Shown here piece by piece: positions 18,279 to 27,096 of a stretch of 64,000 nt of DNA. Position 1 is the first letter of the stretch; each line of letters begins with the position of its first letter. The position numbers were made by a program, and so were the translations under genes. The notes beneath the pieces were generated by a model. It had not been told where the DNA came from, searched no databases, and saw only the letters and a list, made by a program, of their open reading frames with translations. The DNA comes from G965204755 sp965243415 (GTDB taxonomy: Bacteria > Acidobacteriota > Vicinamibacteria > Marinacidobacterales > Marinacidobacteraceae): NCBI GenBank assembly GCA_965243415.1, contig OZ251549.1, positions 1,240,001 to 1,304,000 on the forward strand, in the 5' to 3' direction.

Positions 18279-19541
18279 TCAGGTTCCCGGGACGCCTGCC
18301 TCGTCGCCTCGATGATCCGGTCCCTCTCTCCGTCCGGAGTCGAGGGCGCCACGACTCTGTTCCTCCCGGGCGAACAACCATTCCTCCATCCGGTCGACCT
18401 GTCCGACTCCCACACGCAGATAATCCGCTGCTTCGCGCAGCGATATGCGGTCGCGGTAGTACTGTCGGAAGACAGTTTCCACATACCGCTCTCCCAAGCG
18501 GGCGCCTTCGGTCAGAATACGGTCTTCGTTCGGCGGTGGCGCTGCGATCGGTTCGGCAGACCGTTCGGCTCGTTTTCGGTAATCGCGCTCGGAGATCCGG
18601 CCGGCTTCGAGCAGTCGTCGAAGAATCGTCTCCTGACTGACGCCGTAGAGTCTCGCCCATTCCGATACGGCTTCGTCGTCGGCCAGGATGCTGTCGCTCC
18701 GATCCGACAGGTCGGCGGCGGGAACCAGGAACTCCGTTGCGAAGCGATTACACCGATCTTCGATGGAGGGAACGCCTCCCGAGAGGATGTCGGAGAACGA
18801 GGCAGCCCGCCGGTCGACGGAACCGGTTCGCATGAGGAGGTGGGCGAGTTCGTGGAACAGCGTGAACACCTGGCGCGGCTTGGCGTCGTCGTCGTTGACA
18901 TAGATCAGGGGATCGTCGTCGTCGTAGAGACAGAAGCCGGCGCCGGCCGCGGCCTCGTCCTGCGTGTCCCCACGGGTTTCGGGAGCGCGGAAACTGTCCT
19001 TGAACACACAGACGCCGACTTCTTCCAAGGCCGTTCTCCAGTGCTCGAAGGCGGCGTCGAAGCCATTCCAGGAGTGTTGCTCCGACAGGTCGCGGCCGAG
19101 GTACGCACGAACCCGTCTCGCCATCTCGTCGTCGGGCAGGGATTCGGAGAAGTCGAGATCCCGAACGAGGTTTCGCATCGGCTTCATCTCCCGACCGCGA
19201 AGTTCCATGAGGTTCATCCGGAGTACCGTCGCCTTGCGAAGGAGCCGACGGATGCGGGAGGGGAGGCTCTCGATGACTTCTCCGGGCAACCCGCGCAGCG
19301 CTCTCTCGGGAGGATCTTCGACCGGGACCTTCGGGAGGAAGAAGAGGGCGACCGGGCGCCGGTACAGGTCGTACGCCAGAGTCTCGAGTTGCACATAGGT
19401 CGGAACGTCCTCGCCGCGCTCCCAGGCCTCGATGACGGGCACCGGCTTCCCCATCCGCAGAGCGACCTGCTCCGGGGGAATGCCGAGCGTCTCCCGAGCC
19501 CAGCGGAGAATGTCCGGGTTGACGGGGAGCCGTTCCGTCAA
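18279..19541 (-). CDS. XRE-HTH / ImmA-IrrE metallopeptidase regulator, orphan copy
   Basis: 420 residues from TTG. An N-terminal helix-turn-helix (residues ~8-60: ILRWARETLGIPPEQVALRM, then PTYVQLETLAYDL) is joined to an IrrE/ImmA zinc peptidase domain with HELAH at 230-234 and a downstream Glu in NRFATEFLVPAADL. Such proteins usually act as antitoxin or regulator for an adjacent toxin. It is a clear paralogue of the protein at 22020-23228. That copy has a DUF4411 toxin beside it; here similarity stops where the toxin start codon should be, followed by unrelated sequence and the amidohydrolase. It lies 22 nt after the AlbA_2 ATPase gene, likely in the same transcript. The last ~30 residues have no match in the paralogue. 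Confidence 0.85.
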   Translation of the reverse strand: MTERLPVNPDILRWARETLGIPPEQVALRMGKPVPVIEAWERGEDVPTYVQLETLAYDLYRRPVALFFLPKVPVEDPPERALRGLPGEVIESLPSRIRRLLRKATVLRMNLMELRGREMKPMRNLVRDLDFSESLPDDEMARRVRAYLGRDLSEQHSWNGFDAAFEHWRTALEEVGVCVFKDSFRAPETRGDTQDEAAAGAGFCLYDDDDPLIYVNDDDAKPRQVFTLFHELAHLLMRTGSVDRRAASFSDILSGGVPSIEDRCNRFATEFLVPAADLSDRSDSILADDEAVSEWARLYGVSQETILRRLLEAGRISERDYRKRAERSAEPIAAPPPNEDRILTEGARLGERYVETVFRQYYRDRISLREAADYLRVGVGQVDRMEEWLFAREEQSRGALDSGRREGPDHRGDEAGVPGT

Positions 19542-19563
19542 AACTGTTGGTTCGCCCGGCGGC

Positions 19564-21375
19564 TCACTGCCCGGGGGCGTCGCCCGGTTCGGCGACTTCC
19601 GCCGCCGACTGCGCGAGCCGGGCCCTGCCGGCGTCGGTCAGCCGGTACCGTTGGCGGCGGCTCCGCGGCTTGTCGGGGAGCGTCATCTCGACGAGTCCTT
19701 CCCGCAGTGCGGGTCGCAGCAGCGCCTCCCGGAGGTGTTTCCGATCCCGCAGGCGGAGCGCCTGCAGGAGTTCCGGGGTGCTCTTCTCCTCGGAGAGGGC
19801 TCGAAGCAGGCGGGCCTGTTCCTCCCGCGAGCCGGTTGGGCCGGTTTCCCCGGAGACCTCGGGCGCGGCGTTCTCGGTCCGCCTTTCGACCGGGGGGGTA
19901 GCGCCTCCATCATGGGGGGTCTCATGGGGGGTGGGCTGCTCGACATGGGGGGTAGCGCTTCCGTCAGGGGGGGTCTCATGGGGGGTGGGCTGCTCGACAT
20001 GGGGGGTAGCGCCTTCGTCATGGGGGGTCTCATGGGGGGTGGGCTGCTCGACATGGGGGGTGGCGCTTCCGTCATGGGGGGTCTCATGGGGGGTGGGTTG
20101 CTCGACATGGGGGGTGGCGCTTCCGTCATGGGGGGTCTCATGGGGGGGCGACGGCTCGACTGGAGGGGAGGGGTCGCCCCCGGGGGGGGTGACCGGCAGG
20201 GTCTTCGCCTCCGTCTCCCCTTCCTCGCCCGCCTCGCCCGCGCCGGGACGGATATCCGGGCGGGGGCGGAAGGTGACCGTGAAGAACCGGTCGGCGGTGA
20301 AGGTCGGCTCCGGGCAGCCGTGGCGCTCCGCTTCTTCCCGGATGCGCCGGATCCCGGTCCCCGCCTTCTCGATGTAGCCGATGCGGTGGAGCAGGTCGGA
20401 CACCAACGGATTCCGGCGGACGCTCCGGCTGCCGAGATCGGCCTCGGTCATGCCCGCGGGCAGACTGCCGGGGCTGACGATCTCCAGGCGGTCCGAGTAC
20501 ACCTCGACGAAGACATTGGCGCCCTCGAAGAACCAGTCCCGGTGCGTCACGGCGTTCGTGATCGCCTCCCGCACCGCTTTCCTCGGGTACTCGGAGATCT
20601 CCTCCCGCTTGAGCCCTTCGATCCGGTGGGCGGTCCTCGTGTTGCGGTCGACGAACCGCATTGCGCCCTGGATGTCGCCGACGACCCCTCGACCGTAGTC
20701 GCCGCGGTCGAGCATGTAGGTCCGGTCCCCGCCCTTCGCCAGGATGCAGGTGAGGTAGGCGTCCCGGAAGAACTGTCGCGGGTCCCGGGCGAAGAAGAGG
20801 ACCCCGGCGTTGCGGAACCGCAGCGTGTCCCCGACGCGTTCCGCCACTCCGAGGTTCACCAGCACCTCTTCGGCGGCCGGTTCGCCGGTGAGGTCGGACA
20901 GTTGGAGCCAGGCGTCGAACCGTTCGCGGTCGAAGTCGTCCGGGTACCGGAAGCGCGGACACGGAGTGAGGTCGAACCGGATCGCGCCCTCCGAGCGGAA
21001 GAAGTCGCGGACTTCCCGCTGGGTGAGTTTCTGGGTGACCGCGCCCTGCCTCGCGAAGAATCCGTCGGCGCACTGGACCGGCTTGTCCTCGCTCTCCCGG
21101 ACATGGATCACGATGACGCGATCGACCGGCTCCACGACGATCTGCACCGGCGGATCGCAGTTGCGGGCGAGGTCCTGGATGCGGGCGCGAAGGGCGTTCG
21201 AGTCCTCGACGCCGACGACGGACCCGGTGTCGTCCACTCCCACGAGGATTTTCCCCCCGGCCGCGTTCGCGAAGCCCGCGAACTGGCGCGCCAGGGACTG
21301 GGAGACACGCTCCTTGAACTCGACCGTCGCGCCCTCCCCTTGACGGATCAGGAGATGGATATCGGTTCCGGTCAT
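19564..21375 (-). CDS. AlbA_2 (Schlafen-type) DNA-binding / RecG-like ATP-binding regulator with repeat linker
   Basis: 603 residues; start ATG 21375 (MTGTDIHLLI) chosen because the family begins a few residues before the conserved core. Residues ~10-120 form the AlbA_2 domain (GATVEFKERV, then AGGKILVGVDDTGSVVGV). Residues ~285-400 match the HATPase_c_4 / RecG-like C-terminal domain (AVREAITNAVTHRDW, YIEKAGTGIRRIREE). Residues 411-500 are five copies of an 18-residue Pro/His/Thr repeat, and ~520-600 is a winged helix (RRQRYRLTDAGRARLAQ). Members are thought to be transcriptional regulators or defence-linked; the function is not established. Its downstream neighbour is the orphan ImmA gene. 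Confidence 0.82.
   Translation of the reverse strand: MTGTDIHLLIRQGEGATVEFKERVSQSLARQFAGFANAAGGKILVGVDDTGSVVGVEDSNALRARIQDLARNCDPPVQIVVEPVDRVIVIHVRESEDKPVQCADGFFARQGAVTQKLTQREVRDFFRSEGAIRFDLTPCPRFRYPDDFDRERFDAWLQLSDLTGEPAAEEVLVNLGVAERVGDTLRFRNAGVLFFARDPRQFFRDAYLTCILAKGGDRTYMLDRGDYGRGVVGDIQGAMRFVDRNTRTAHRIEGLKREEISEYPRKAVREAITNAVTHRDWFFEGANVFVEVYSDRLEIVSPGSLPAGMTEADLGSRSVRRNPLVSDLLHRIGYIEKAGTGIRRIREEAERHGCPEPTFTADRFFTVTFRPRPDIRPGAGEAGEEGETEAKTLPVTPPGGDPSPPVEPSPPHETPHDGSATPHVEQPTPHETPHDGSATPHVEQPTPHETPHDEGATPHVEQPTPHETPPDGSATPHVEQPTPHETPHDGGATPPVERRTENAAPEVSGETGPTGSREEQARLLRALSEEKSTPELLQALRLRDRKHLREALLRPALREGLVEMTLPDKPRSRRQRYRLTDAGRARLAQSAAEVAEPGDAPGQ
19876..20145 (-). repeat. Five tandem 54-bp repeats inside the AlbA_2 gene
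   Basis: Exactly 270 bp made of five 54-bp units coding for the 18-residue motif PHETPHDGSATPHVEQPT with minor variants in three units. The repeats keep the reading frame because 54 is a multiple of three, so gain or loss of a unit would change only linker length between the ATPase and the winged helix. All units are rich in runs of six G on the plus strand, which could promote slippage. Confidence 0.93.
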
Positions 21376-21547
21376 GTGCTCGGCGTCGGCACGGAAAACT
21401 CCCGGGCCGGGATCGGAGGATCGGGAGCGCCCGGAATTCTGGCGTGCACGGCTGCGACAGGGGCTGCGGACACCTCCGCGCCCCACTCGAGGCAGTGAGA
21501 ACCGCCGTAAGGGTCGAGGGCACCAACCGCGCGGGTCGCCCGGTCCC

Positions 21548-22039
21548 TCAGAACTGCCATCCCTCTCGCTCCATGAATCCTTCGAGGTCCACCCACCGAA
21601 CCTCCATAGCGTCGCAGGCATTGGGAATTTTCGCGGCGTGTGGCTTCCGACGCTCGGTAGTCACGACGCAGCCGTTCGCTTCGCACTTCGCCCGGGCGAT
21701 GACGAACGGATCGGCGACCGGTCCGCCGTCCGTTCGCTTCTTCTTTGCGATCAGAGCTTGATAGTGCGGTGTCGAAAGGATACGACGCACCACTTCGATC
21801 TCGTCCGCGGAGGGCGCGGGAAACACGTGCCGGTGTTCGTGACACCAAAGCGCGAGTTCGTCCTGTTTCGGTAGTGCCGAAGAATGGCCGTGGATCTCAT
21901 TGAACACTTCCCTCGTCGAGGTGATTCGATCCTGCTCGACCATGTGGTCGAAGCGTTGCCAGAGTGTCGGGAACCGCGTGCGATAGTAGTGCTTGAACAG
22001 GTCGATCAGGGGCCCTGCATCAAACACGTAGGTCGTCAC
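21548..22039 (-). CDS. DUF4411 family PIN-like toxin
   Basis: 163 residues from GTG 22039, preceded by AAGGAAG. The start gives VTTYVFDAGPLIDLFKHYY, the conserved opening of DUF4411, a PIN-like nuclease family. Further family features are REVFNEIHGH, HEHRHVFPAP, and the acidic C-terminal segment GGPVADPFVIARAKCEANG followed by CVVTTERRKPHAAKIPNAC. The start lies 20 nt inside the end of the ImmA gene, so the two are translationally coupled. The pairing of an ImmA/IrrE-HTH protein with DUF4411 is a widespread toxin-antitoxin arrangement. RNA cleavage is inferred from the PIN relationship. Confidence 0.85.
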   Translation of the reverse strand: MTTYVFDAGPLIDLFKHYYRTRFPTLWQRFDHMVEQDRITSTREVFNEIHGHSSALPKQDELALWCHEHRHVFPAPSADEIEVVRRILSTPHYQALIAKKKRTDGGPVADPFVIARAKCEANGCVVTTERRKPHAAKIPNACDAMEVRWVDLEGFMEREGWQF

Positions 22040-23228
22040 GATTTTCTTCCTTCTGGTCAAACAGCCATTCCTCCATACGTCCGACCTGGCCGATTCTGAC
22101 ACGCAGATAATCTGCCGCTTCACGTAGCGAAATGCGGTCGCGGTAGTACTGCTGGAAAACGGTCTCGACATACCGTTCTCCCAAGTACGCTCCCTTGGTC
22201 AGAAAGTAGTTTCCGCCTCCTGACGGCATTGCGTGTGGCCCATCGAATCTCTTTGCGCGCTTCCGATAATCGCGCTCGGAGATCCGGCCGGCGTCGAGCA
22301 GGCGTCGAAGGATCGTCTCACGGCTGACACTGTAGAGTCGCGCCCACTCCAACACGGATGAGTCATCGGTTTTGGTGCCATGGAGGCGATCGGACAAGTC
22401 GGCGGCCGGAACCAGGAACTCTGCGGCGAAACGATTACACCGGGTCTCGATGGCCGGGACACTTCCCGAGAGCGCGTCGGAAAACGCAACCGTACGAAGG
22501 TCAACCGAACCGGTACGCATGAGCAGATGGGCGAGTTCGTGGAAGAGAGTGAACACTTGGCGCGGCTTCGCGTCGTTGTTGTTCACACAGATCAGGGGAT
22601 AGTCGTCGTCGTAGAGACAGAAACCGGAATAGGCCGCGGCCTCGTCTTTGGCGTCCCGCCTGGTTCCGGGAGTGCGGAAACTGTCCTTGAACACGGACAC
22701 GCCGGCGTCCTCCAGAGCCGTTCTCCAGTGCTTGAACGCGGTGTCGACATCGTTCCAGGACTGTTGTTCCGACAGGGGGCGGCCGAGGTATCTGCGGACC
22801 CGTCGCGCCATCTCCTCGTCGGGCGGGGGTTCCGAGAAGTCGAGGTCCCGAACGATGTTCCGCGGTGGCCGGGTGTCTGGTCCTCGAAGTTCGGCGATGT
22901 TCATCTGGAGGACCGTCGCCTTACGGAGGAGCCACCGGATCCGGGGAGGAAGGCGTCCGATGATCTCTCCGGGGAGGGCGCGCAGTGCCTTTTCGGGCGG
23001 GTCTTCGATCGGGATTTCGGGAAAAAAGAAGAGCGCCACGGGTCGCCGATAGAGCACATAGGCGAGCGTCTCCAGTTGCACATAGGTAGGGGCGGAGTCG
23101 CCTCGCTCCCACGCCTCGATGACCTCCACGGTCTTGTCCATCCGCCGGGCGACCTCTTCCAAGGCGATGCCGAGCGACTCGCGAGCCCAGCGGAGGATGT
23201 CCGGGTTGACCGGAACCGGCTCTCTCAT
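22020..23228 (-). CDS. XRE-HTH / ImmA-IrrE antitoxin of the DUF4411 pair
   Basis: 402 residues; ATG 23228 (MREPVPVNPDILRW) aligns with the start of the paralogue at 19541. The helix-turn-helix is at ~10-60. The zinc peptidase motif HELAH lies near residue 230 in VFTLFHELAHLLMRTGS, and the later Glu is in NRFAAEFLVPAADL, so the metal site looks intact. It presumably represses its own operon and neutralises the DUF4411 toxin whose start overlaps its 3' end by 20 nt. The two ImmA proteins differ most after residue 380 and in the region of residues ~310-340. Confidence 0.87.
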   Translation of the reverse strand: MREPVPVNPDILRWARESLGIALEEVARRMDKTVEVIEAWERGDSAPTYVQLETLAYVLYRRPVALFFFPEIPIEDPPEKALRALPGEIIGRLPPRIRWLLRKATVLQMNIAELRGPDTRPPRNIVRDLDFSEPPPDEEMARRVRRYLGRPLSEQQSWNDVDTAFKHWRTALEDAGVSVFKDSFRTPGTRRDAKDEAAAYSGFCLYDDDYPLICVNNNDAKPRQVFTLFHELAHLLMRTGSVDLRTVAFSDALSGSVPAIETRCNRFAAEFLVPAADLSDRLHGTKTDDSSVLEWARLYSVSRETILRRLLDAGRISERDYRKRAKRFDGPHAMPSGGGNYFLTKGAYLGERYVETVFQQYYRDRISLREAADYLRVRIGQVGRMEEWLFDQKEENRDDLRV

Positions 23229-23727
23229 GATGGTCCGGAGAGCCCGCGGAGGGCTCGGGGGGCCGTGAACTGTCCTGGAGAGCATGGCTCGGGGCTCGCA
23301 GCGACCAGCATCGCGCACCGAGTGGACGAGATCTGTCGTGCCGTTGGCCGGAGGCCGCAGGTCCGTGCTCCGGCGTCCCGGGTCGGTCCCGTGTCGGGGG
23401 GCGGCGGCAGGGCATAGGCACTGGTCCCGGGCCCGTCGGCGCAGGGGCCGAACTCACGAAGCCGGCCGGAGCGTGACCCGACCCGGGAGGACGGCGCGAC
23501 CCGGGATGGCGCGGGGCCGGACTCAGGGGGCTGGAGCGGCCGGCCGGGTCGGAGAGACGGCTCGAGTCGTGGCGCCCGGTGGCCGACCCGAGGAGTGCTC
23601 CGTTCGAAATCGGGGAGTGGGAGTTCCGATCGGTCAGCAACGAGTGGCCACCGTTGGCGAGCGACCGGCGGCGGCGTGGTCGCCGATCGCGAGAGCGGTC
23701 CGACAGCTCGACCTGCGGGCGGGGTCG
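23229..23727. other. Noncoding gap
   Basis: About 500 bp between the divergent 5' end of the ImmA gene and the 3' end of the GMC oxidoreductase gene. I see no recognisable gene, repeat, RNA or clear promoter in it; short open frames here look like high-GC noise. Confidence 0.5.
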
Positions 23728-25320
23728 TCACAACTCTTCGGCGAGGCGGGAGGCGGTGCGGAGGGAGAGGGCGGCGAAGGTGAGGGTGCCGTTGTTGCAG
23801 CCGGAGGACACGATGGTGGGGGCGCCGGCGATCCAGAGGTTCTCGTGGTCGTGGGCCCGGCCCCAGGCGTCCACCACGCTGTCGGCCGGGTCGTCGCCCA
23901 TGCGGCAGCCGCCGCCGGGGTGGTCGTGGTCGGAGGCGAACCGGAGGTCCAGGATCTCGCCGCCGCCGGCAGCCAGGAGGCGGCGGAACCGCTCCTCGAT
24001 CTTCTGTTCGGTGTAGCCGCGCAGGTCGGCGGAGACCGGGTCGTCCATGAAATCTATGCGCGGGAGCGGCATTCCCCAGGGGTTCTGCCGCTGCGGCTCC
24101 AGCGTGAGCGCGCTTTCCCGGGCCGGGATCACATCGTAGTAGCCGCGCATCCGCAGCGAACCGGTCTCGATGCGCCGCCGCCAGTCGGCGAGGGCGGCGT
24201 CGCCGAGCAGCAACCGGCCGTCGTCGTCCCGCAGCCGGGCGCGGCGGGCGAAGTCCGACTCCCAGATGCGGAGGTCGTGGCGAAGGTACTTGCCGTCCGG
24301 CTGCGCCTCGGGGTCCCGGTGCTGGAACCGCTTCGACAGGAGGCTGTCCTGGCGGTACACGCCGGGGTAGAGCCGCTTCGGGACGGAAACGAAGGCGTTC
24401 ACCCAGCGGTGTCCGGTGATGAACTTGCCGACCGTTCCGGAGCGGTTCGCGATCCCGTCGGGGAAACGGCCGCCGGCGCTCAGCAGCAGCAGGTGCGAGG
24501 ACCAGGCGTAGCCGGCGGCGAGCACGAAGTGGCGGGCGCGGACGGAAACCGTTTCGTCCGGGTCGTCCCGGTGGAAGGCCTCGGCTTCGACGATCCGGTC
24601 GGAGTCCGGCGCGGTGACCAGGCGGCGCACCATCGTGCGGTCGTGGAGCGTCAGCCGTTCTTCGTCGAGCAGGCGCCGGAAGGTGAAGTCCGGGCTGTAC
24701 TTCGCGCCCGTCGGACAGATGGAGCAGGTGTCGCAGCGGAGGCATTCCCCCCGGCCCCGGTACGGACGCGAGTTCTTGGAGACCGGGTTGCGCCAGTAGG
24801 GAATGCCGGACTGCTCGGCCCATTCCTTCGCGATCTGCAGGTTCCAGGAAACCGGCAGCGGATCCATCGGGTAGGCGCCGCCGCGCGGGTCGTACTCCGG
24901 CGGCCCCGGTTCGCCGGCGACGCCGAGGCGTTCCTCGGCTTCCTGGTAGAACGGGTCGAGGTCGTCGTAGGAGATCGGCCAGTCGCGGCCCACCCCGAAG
25001 AGCGAGCGCAGGCGGAAGTCCTCCGGGCTGAACCGGGGAGTGGTGCCGCCCCAGTGCATCGCCAGCCCGCCCACGGACATGGCGCGCGACTGGATGTTCC
25101 GGCAACTGTGGCCGGGGATGTGGTCGCCCCGGTACGGGTTCTCGCCGTAGTCGAGGAACCGGCGGCGGGTGTCGAACCGCTTCTCGAAGTCGAAGATGCG
25201 GTTGCCGGCTTCGATGACGGCGAGGGAAGCGTCGCCGGCTTCGCTCAGCCGTTCGGCCACCATGGCGGCACTGATGCCGGCGCCCAGAATGGCGACTTCG
25301 GCTTCGATCACGCGGGCCAT
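23728..25320 (-). CDS. GMC family oxidoreductase (gluconate 2-dehydrogenase large-subunit type)
   Basis: 530 residues from ATG 25320, with GGAG nine nt upstream; an in-frame TTG at 25329 is the alternative. The N-terminal FAD-binding Rossmann motif is EVAILGAGISAAMVAERLSEAG. Further features are SVGGLAMHWGGTT, a cysteine-rich segment CLRCDTCSICPTGAKYSP near residue 200 and the C-terminal GMC region with DHDHPGGGCRMG and the catalytic-type NLWIAGAPTIVSSGCNNGTL. It oxidises a sugar or alcohol with FAD; the exact substrate is unknown. It follows the small-subunit gene by 5 nt, and the pair forms the usual Tat-exported heterodimer, with the large subunit carried along with the small one. Confidence 0.9.
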   Translation of the reverse strand: MARVIEAEVAILGAGISAAMVAERLSEAGDASLAVIEAGNRIFDFEKRFDTRRRFLDYGENPYRGDHIPGHSCRNIQSRAMSVGGLAMHWGGTTPRFSPEDFRLRSLFGVGRDWPISYDDLDPFYQEAEERLGVAGEPGPPEYDPRGGAYPMDPLPVSWNLQIAKEWAEQSGIPYWRNPVSKNSRPYRGRGECLRCDTCSICPTGAKYSPDFTFRRLLDEERLTLHDRTMVRRLVTAPDSDRIVEAEAFHRDDPDETVSVRARHFVLAAGYAWSSHLLLLSAGGRFPDGIANRSGTVGKFITGHRWVNAFVSVPKRLYPGVYRQDSLLSKRFQHRDPEAQPDGKYLRHDLRIWESDFARRARLRDDDGRLLLGDAALADWRRRIETGSLRMRGYYDVIPARESALTLEPQRQNPWGMPLPRIDFMDDPVSADLRGYTEQKIEERFRRLLAAGGGEILDLRFASDHDHPGGGCRMGDDPADSVVDAWGRAHDHENLWIAGAPTIVSSGCNNGTLTFAALSLRTASRLAEEL

Positions 25321-25325
25321 GGCGG

Positions 25326-25997
25326 TCAACTCCGTCCCGCGGCGGCGGGCAGCGGGGCCGGGCGCTCGGCGCCGGAGGCCAGGTCGCGGCAGCCGGCGGC
25401 GTTGATGCGGGCGCCGTAGGCGAGGTCGGCCGCCGCCGGGCGGGAGTAGAAGCGGGCGAGCAGGCCCGCCGCCAGGTGCGGGGCGTAGGCCGGGGCGGGA
25501 AGCGCCGCGTCGGTCGCGTGCCGGTCGAGGTCGGCGGCGACCAGTTCGCGCCGGGTCTCCACCGGCAGGTCGGCGAAACCGGCGCCCCGGCTCTTCCGGG
25601 CCAGGAGGTCGAGCGCTTCCAACTGGGAAGCCCAGCGCGGGGCGGGGTCCGGCGGGCCGTAGCGGACTTCGTCGGAGGAGAGGTAGGGGTGCGGCAGTTC
25701 CGCGACCGGCTCGAAGCCGTCCAGCCAGCGGACGAAGTCCCGGAGCGCGTCCCGGAGGCCGGCGTCGCCGATCTCGGTCGGGAGCACCGCCTCGGCGAGC
25801 GCCCGGAGCTGCGGCAGGTCGAGGCGGCGGCCGCCGTTCGCGCCTTCCGGCTGGGCGGTCGCTGCTGCGGTGGCTTCCCGGAGCGGGATCGGGGCCACCG
25901 CCGCCGCCACCGCCGCGCCGGAAGCGCCGAGGAAGCGGCGGCGGCCCGGGGACGGCTGTTCGTCCGCCGTTTTCGGGAGAGGCGGCGTTTCGCTCAT
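25326..25997 (-). CDS. Gluconate 2-dehydrogenase subunit 3-like protein, Tat-exported
   Basis: 223 residues. A twin-arginine signal is visible at the N-terminus, RRRFLGASGAAVAAAVAP. The mature protein has LPQLRALAEAVLPTEIGDAGL and GFADLPVETRRELVAADLDRH, typical of gluconate 2-dehydrogenase subunit 3, whose partner is the FAD large subunit encoded next. A cytochrome c subunit, which completes the three-subunit enzyme in some bacteria, is absent here, so electron transfer must use another acceptor. ATG 25997 has a TAGAAT hexamer 7 nt before it, suggesting a leaderless mRNA. Confidence 0.85.
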   Translation of the reverse strand: MSETPPLPKTADEQPSPGRRRFLGASGAAVAAAVAPIPLREATAAATAQPEGANGGRRLDLPQLRALAEAVLPTEIGDAGLRDALRDFVRWLDGFEPVAELPHPYLSSDEVRYGPPDPAPRWASQLEALDLLARKSRGAGFADLPVETRRELVAADLDRHATDAALPAPAYAPHLAAGLLARFYSRPAAADLAYGARINAAGCRDLASGAERPAPLPAAAGRS

Positions 25998-26004
25998 GGC
26001 AACG

Positions 26005-26010
26005 ATTCTA
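26005..26010 (-). promoter_or_regulatory. -10 hexamer TAGAAT for a leaderless start
   Basis: TAGAAT on the minus strand ends 7 nt before the ATG of the subunit 3 gene, where transcription would begin at or next to the start codon. No good -35 box is visible at the usual distance. Confidence 0.45.
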
Positions 26011-26109
26011 TGCGCCGTTCTTCGGTCGGCGGCTCTCCCGAGGCAGCGCCCGGAAGCCCGCCGGAGAGGCGGAATCCGGAAGGCGGAATCGGCTACGCTC
26101 GCCCCGACG

Positions 26110-27063
26110 ATGCGATCTGGGGCGGCGAGCGGCCTGTTGGCGCTGGGTCTCGCCGGCGGTCTTCCCGGCAGTTCCCCCTTCGCCGTCCAGCCGCCCCGGC
26201 CGGACCCGGAACTGGAACGGGTCCTGAACGCCGTGCGCGACGGGGAATTCGAGGCGGTCGCGGCGGCGCTCGACGCCGGGTTCCCGGTGGACCGGAAGGC
26301 GCCGAACGGGATGACCGCGCTCCATGTGGCGGCGGTCCTGGGCCACGAACGCCTGGTGGAGTTGCTGCTCGAGCGGGGCGCGACGGTGGACGATCCGGCG
26401 CAGAACGGGATCACCCCGCTGAACCGGGCGGCCATGGGCGGGCATCTTTCGACGATGGAGCGGCTGCTCGCCGCCGGCGCGGCGGTGGACGCCGCCGGGA
26501 AGTGGGGGGCGACGCCGCTGCTGAGCGCGGTGGACCGGGGACGGATGGGCGCGGTGCGGCTGCTGCTCGCTGCCGGGGCCGATCCGGCCCGCGCCGCCCG
26601 GAACGGCGAGACCGCGATCAGCATCGCCCGGAAGAAGGGCCACCGGGAGATCCTGGCCCTGCTCTCCGCCGACCCGGAGACCGCGCGCGCCGCCCGGGTC
26701 GCCGCGGCCGACCGGAGCGCGGCCCGGGCGGGGACACACTTCCGCACCGGGGTGGCCTTCGAGGACGCCGGCGAGACGCGCCGCGCCGTCGAGTCCTACC
26801 GACTGGCGCTCGAGGAACAGCCCGACGAACCGGAGGTCCGCTACCGGCTGGGCCGGGCGCTCCACCGTTTCGGCGAGCGGGAGGCGCTGCTCCACCTGCG
26901 GGAAGCGGTGCTCGGCTGGGAAGCGGCGCTCGACGCCGGGGAGGCGCTGCCGCCGATCGCCCGTCCGGCGCTCGAAGATCTCTGCGAGATGCTGCGGTCG
27001 GCGGAACGCGCCGAGGACGCCGCCCGCTGCGAGCAGGTGCTCGACCGCCTCGGTTCGCGGTAG
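26110..27063 (+). CDS. Exported ankyrin-repeat / TPR-like protein
   Basis: 317 residues with a signal peptide (GLLALGLAGGLPGSSPFA). Four ankyrin repeats span residues ~35-180, with the TALHVAAVLGHERLVELLLERGA, TPLNRAAMGGHLSTMERLLAAGA, TPLLSAVDRGRMGAVRLLLAAGA pattern (segments not quoted in full length beyond key residues TALHVAA, TPLNRAA, TPLLSAV). The C-terminal ~110 residues are helical with a TPR-like unit (GVAFEDAGETRRAVESYRLA, YRLGRALHRFGEREALLHLR). Both modules bind proteins; the partner is unknown. A degraded copy of its last ~85 codons lies at 28296-28567 beyond the neighbouring ATPase gene. It is divergent from the oxidoreductase pair. Confidence 0.82.
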   Translation: MRSGAASGLLALGLAGGLPGSSPFAVQPPRPDPELERVLNAVRDGEFEAVAAALDAGFPVDRKAPNGMTALHVAAVLGHERLVELLLERGATVDDPAQNGITPLNRAAMGGHLSTMERLLAAGAAVDAAGKWGATPLLSAVDRGRMGAVRLLLAAGADPARAARNGETAISIARKKGHREILALLSADPETARAARVAAADRSAARAGTHFRTGVAFEDAGETRRAVESYRLALEEQPDEPEVRYRLGRALHRFGEREALLHLREAVLGWEAALDAGEALPPIARPALEDLCEMLRSAERAEDAARCEQVLDRLGSR

Positions 27064-27096
27064 GGCCGGCCCCGTGGGGGGCGCCCCGGGTCGGGG

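Noticed and set aside
19876..20145. CRISPR-like array
   Set aside because: The repeats are directly adjacent without spacers and code for a regular 18-residue peptide inside an intact gene.
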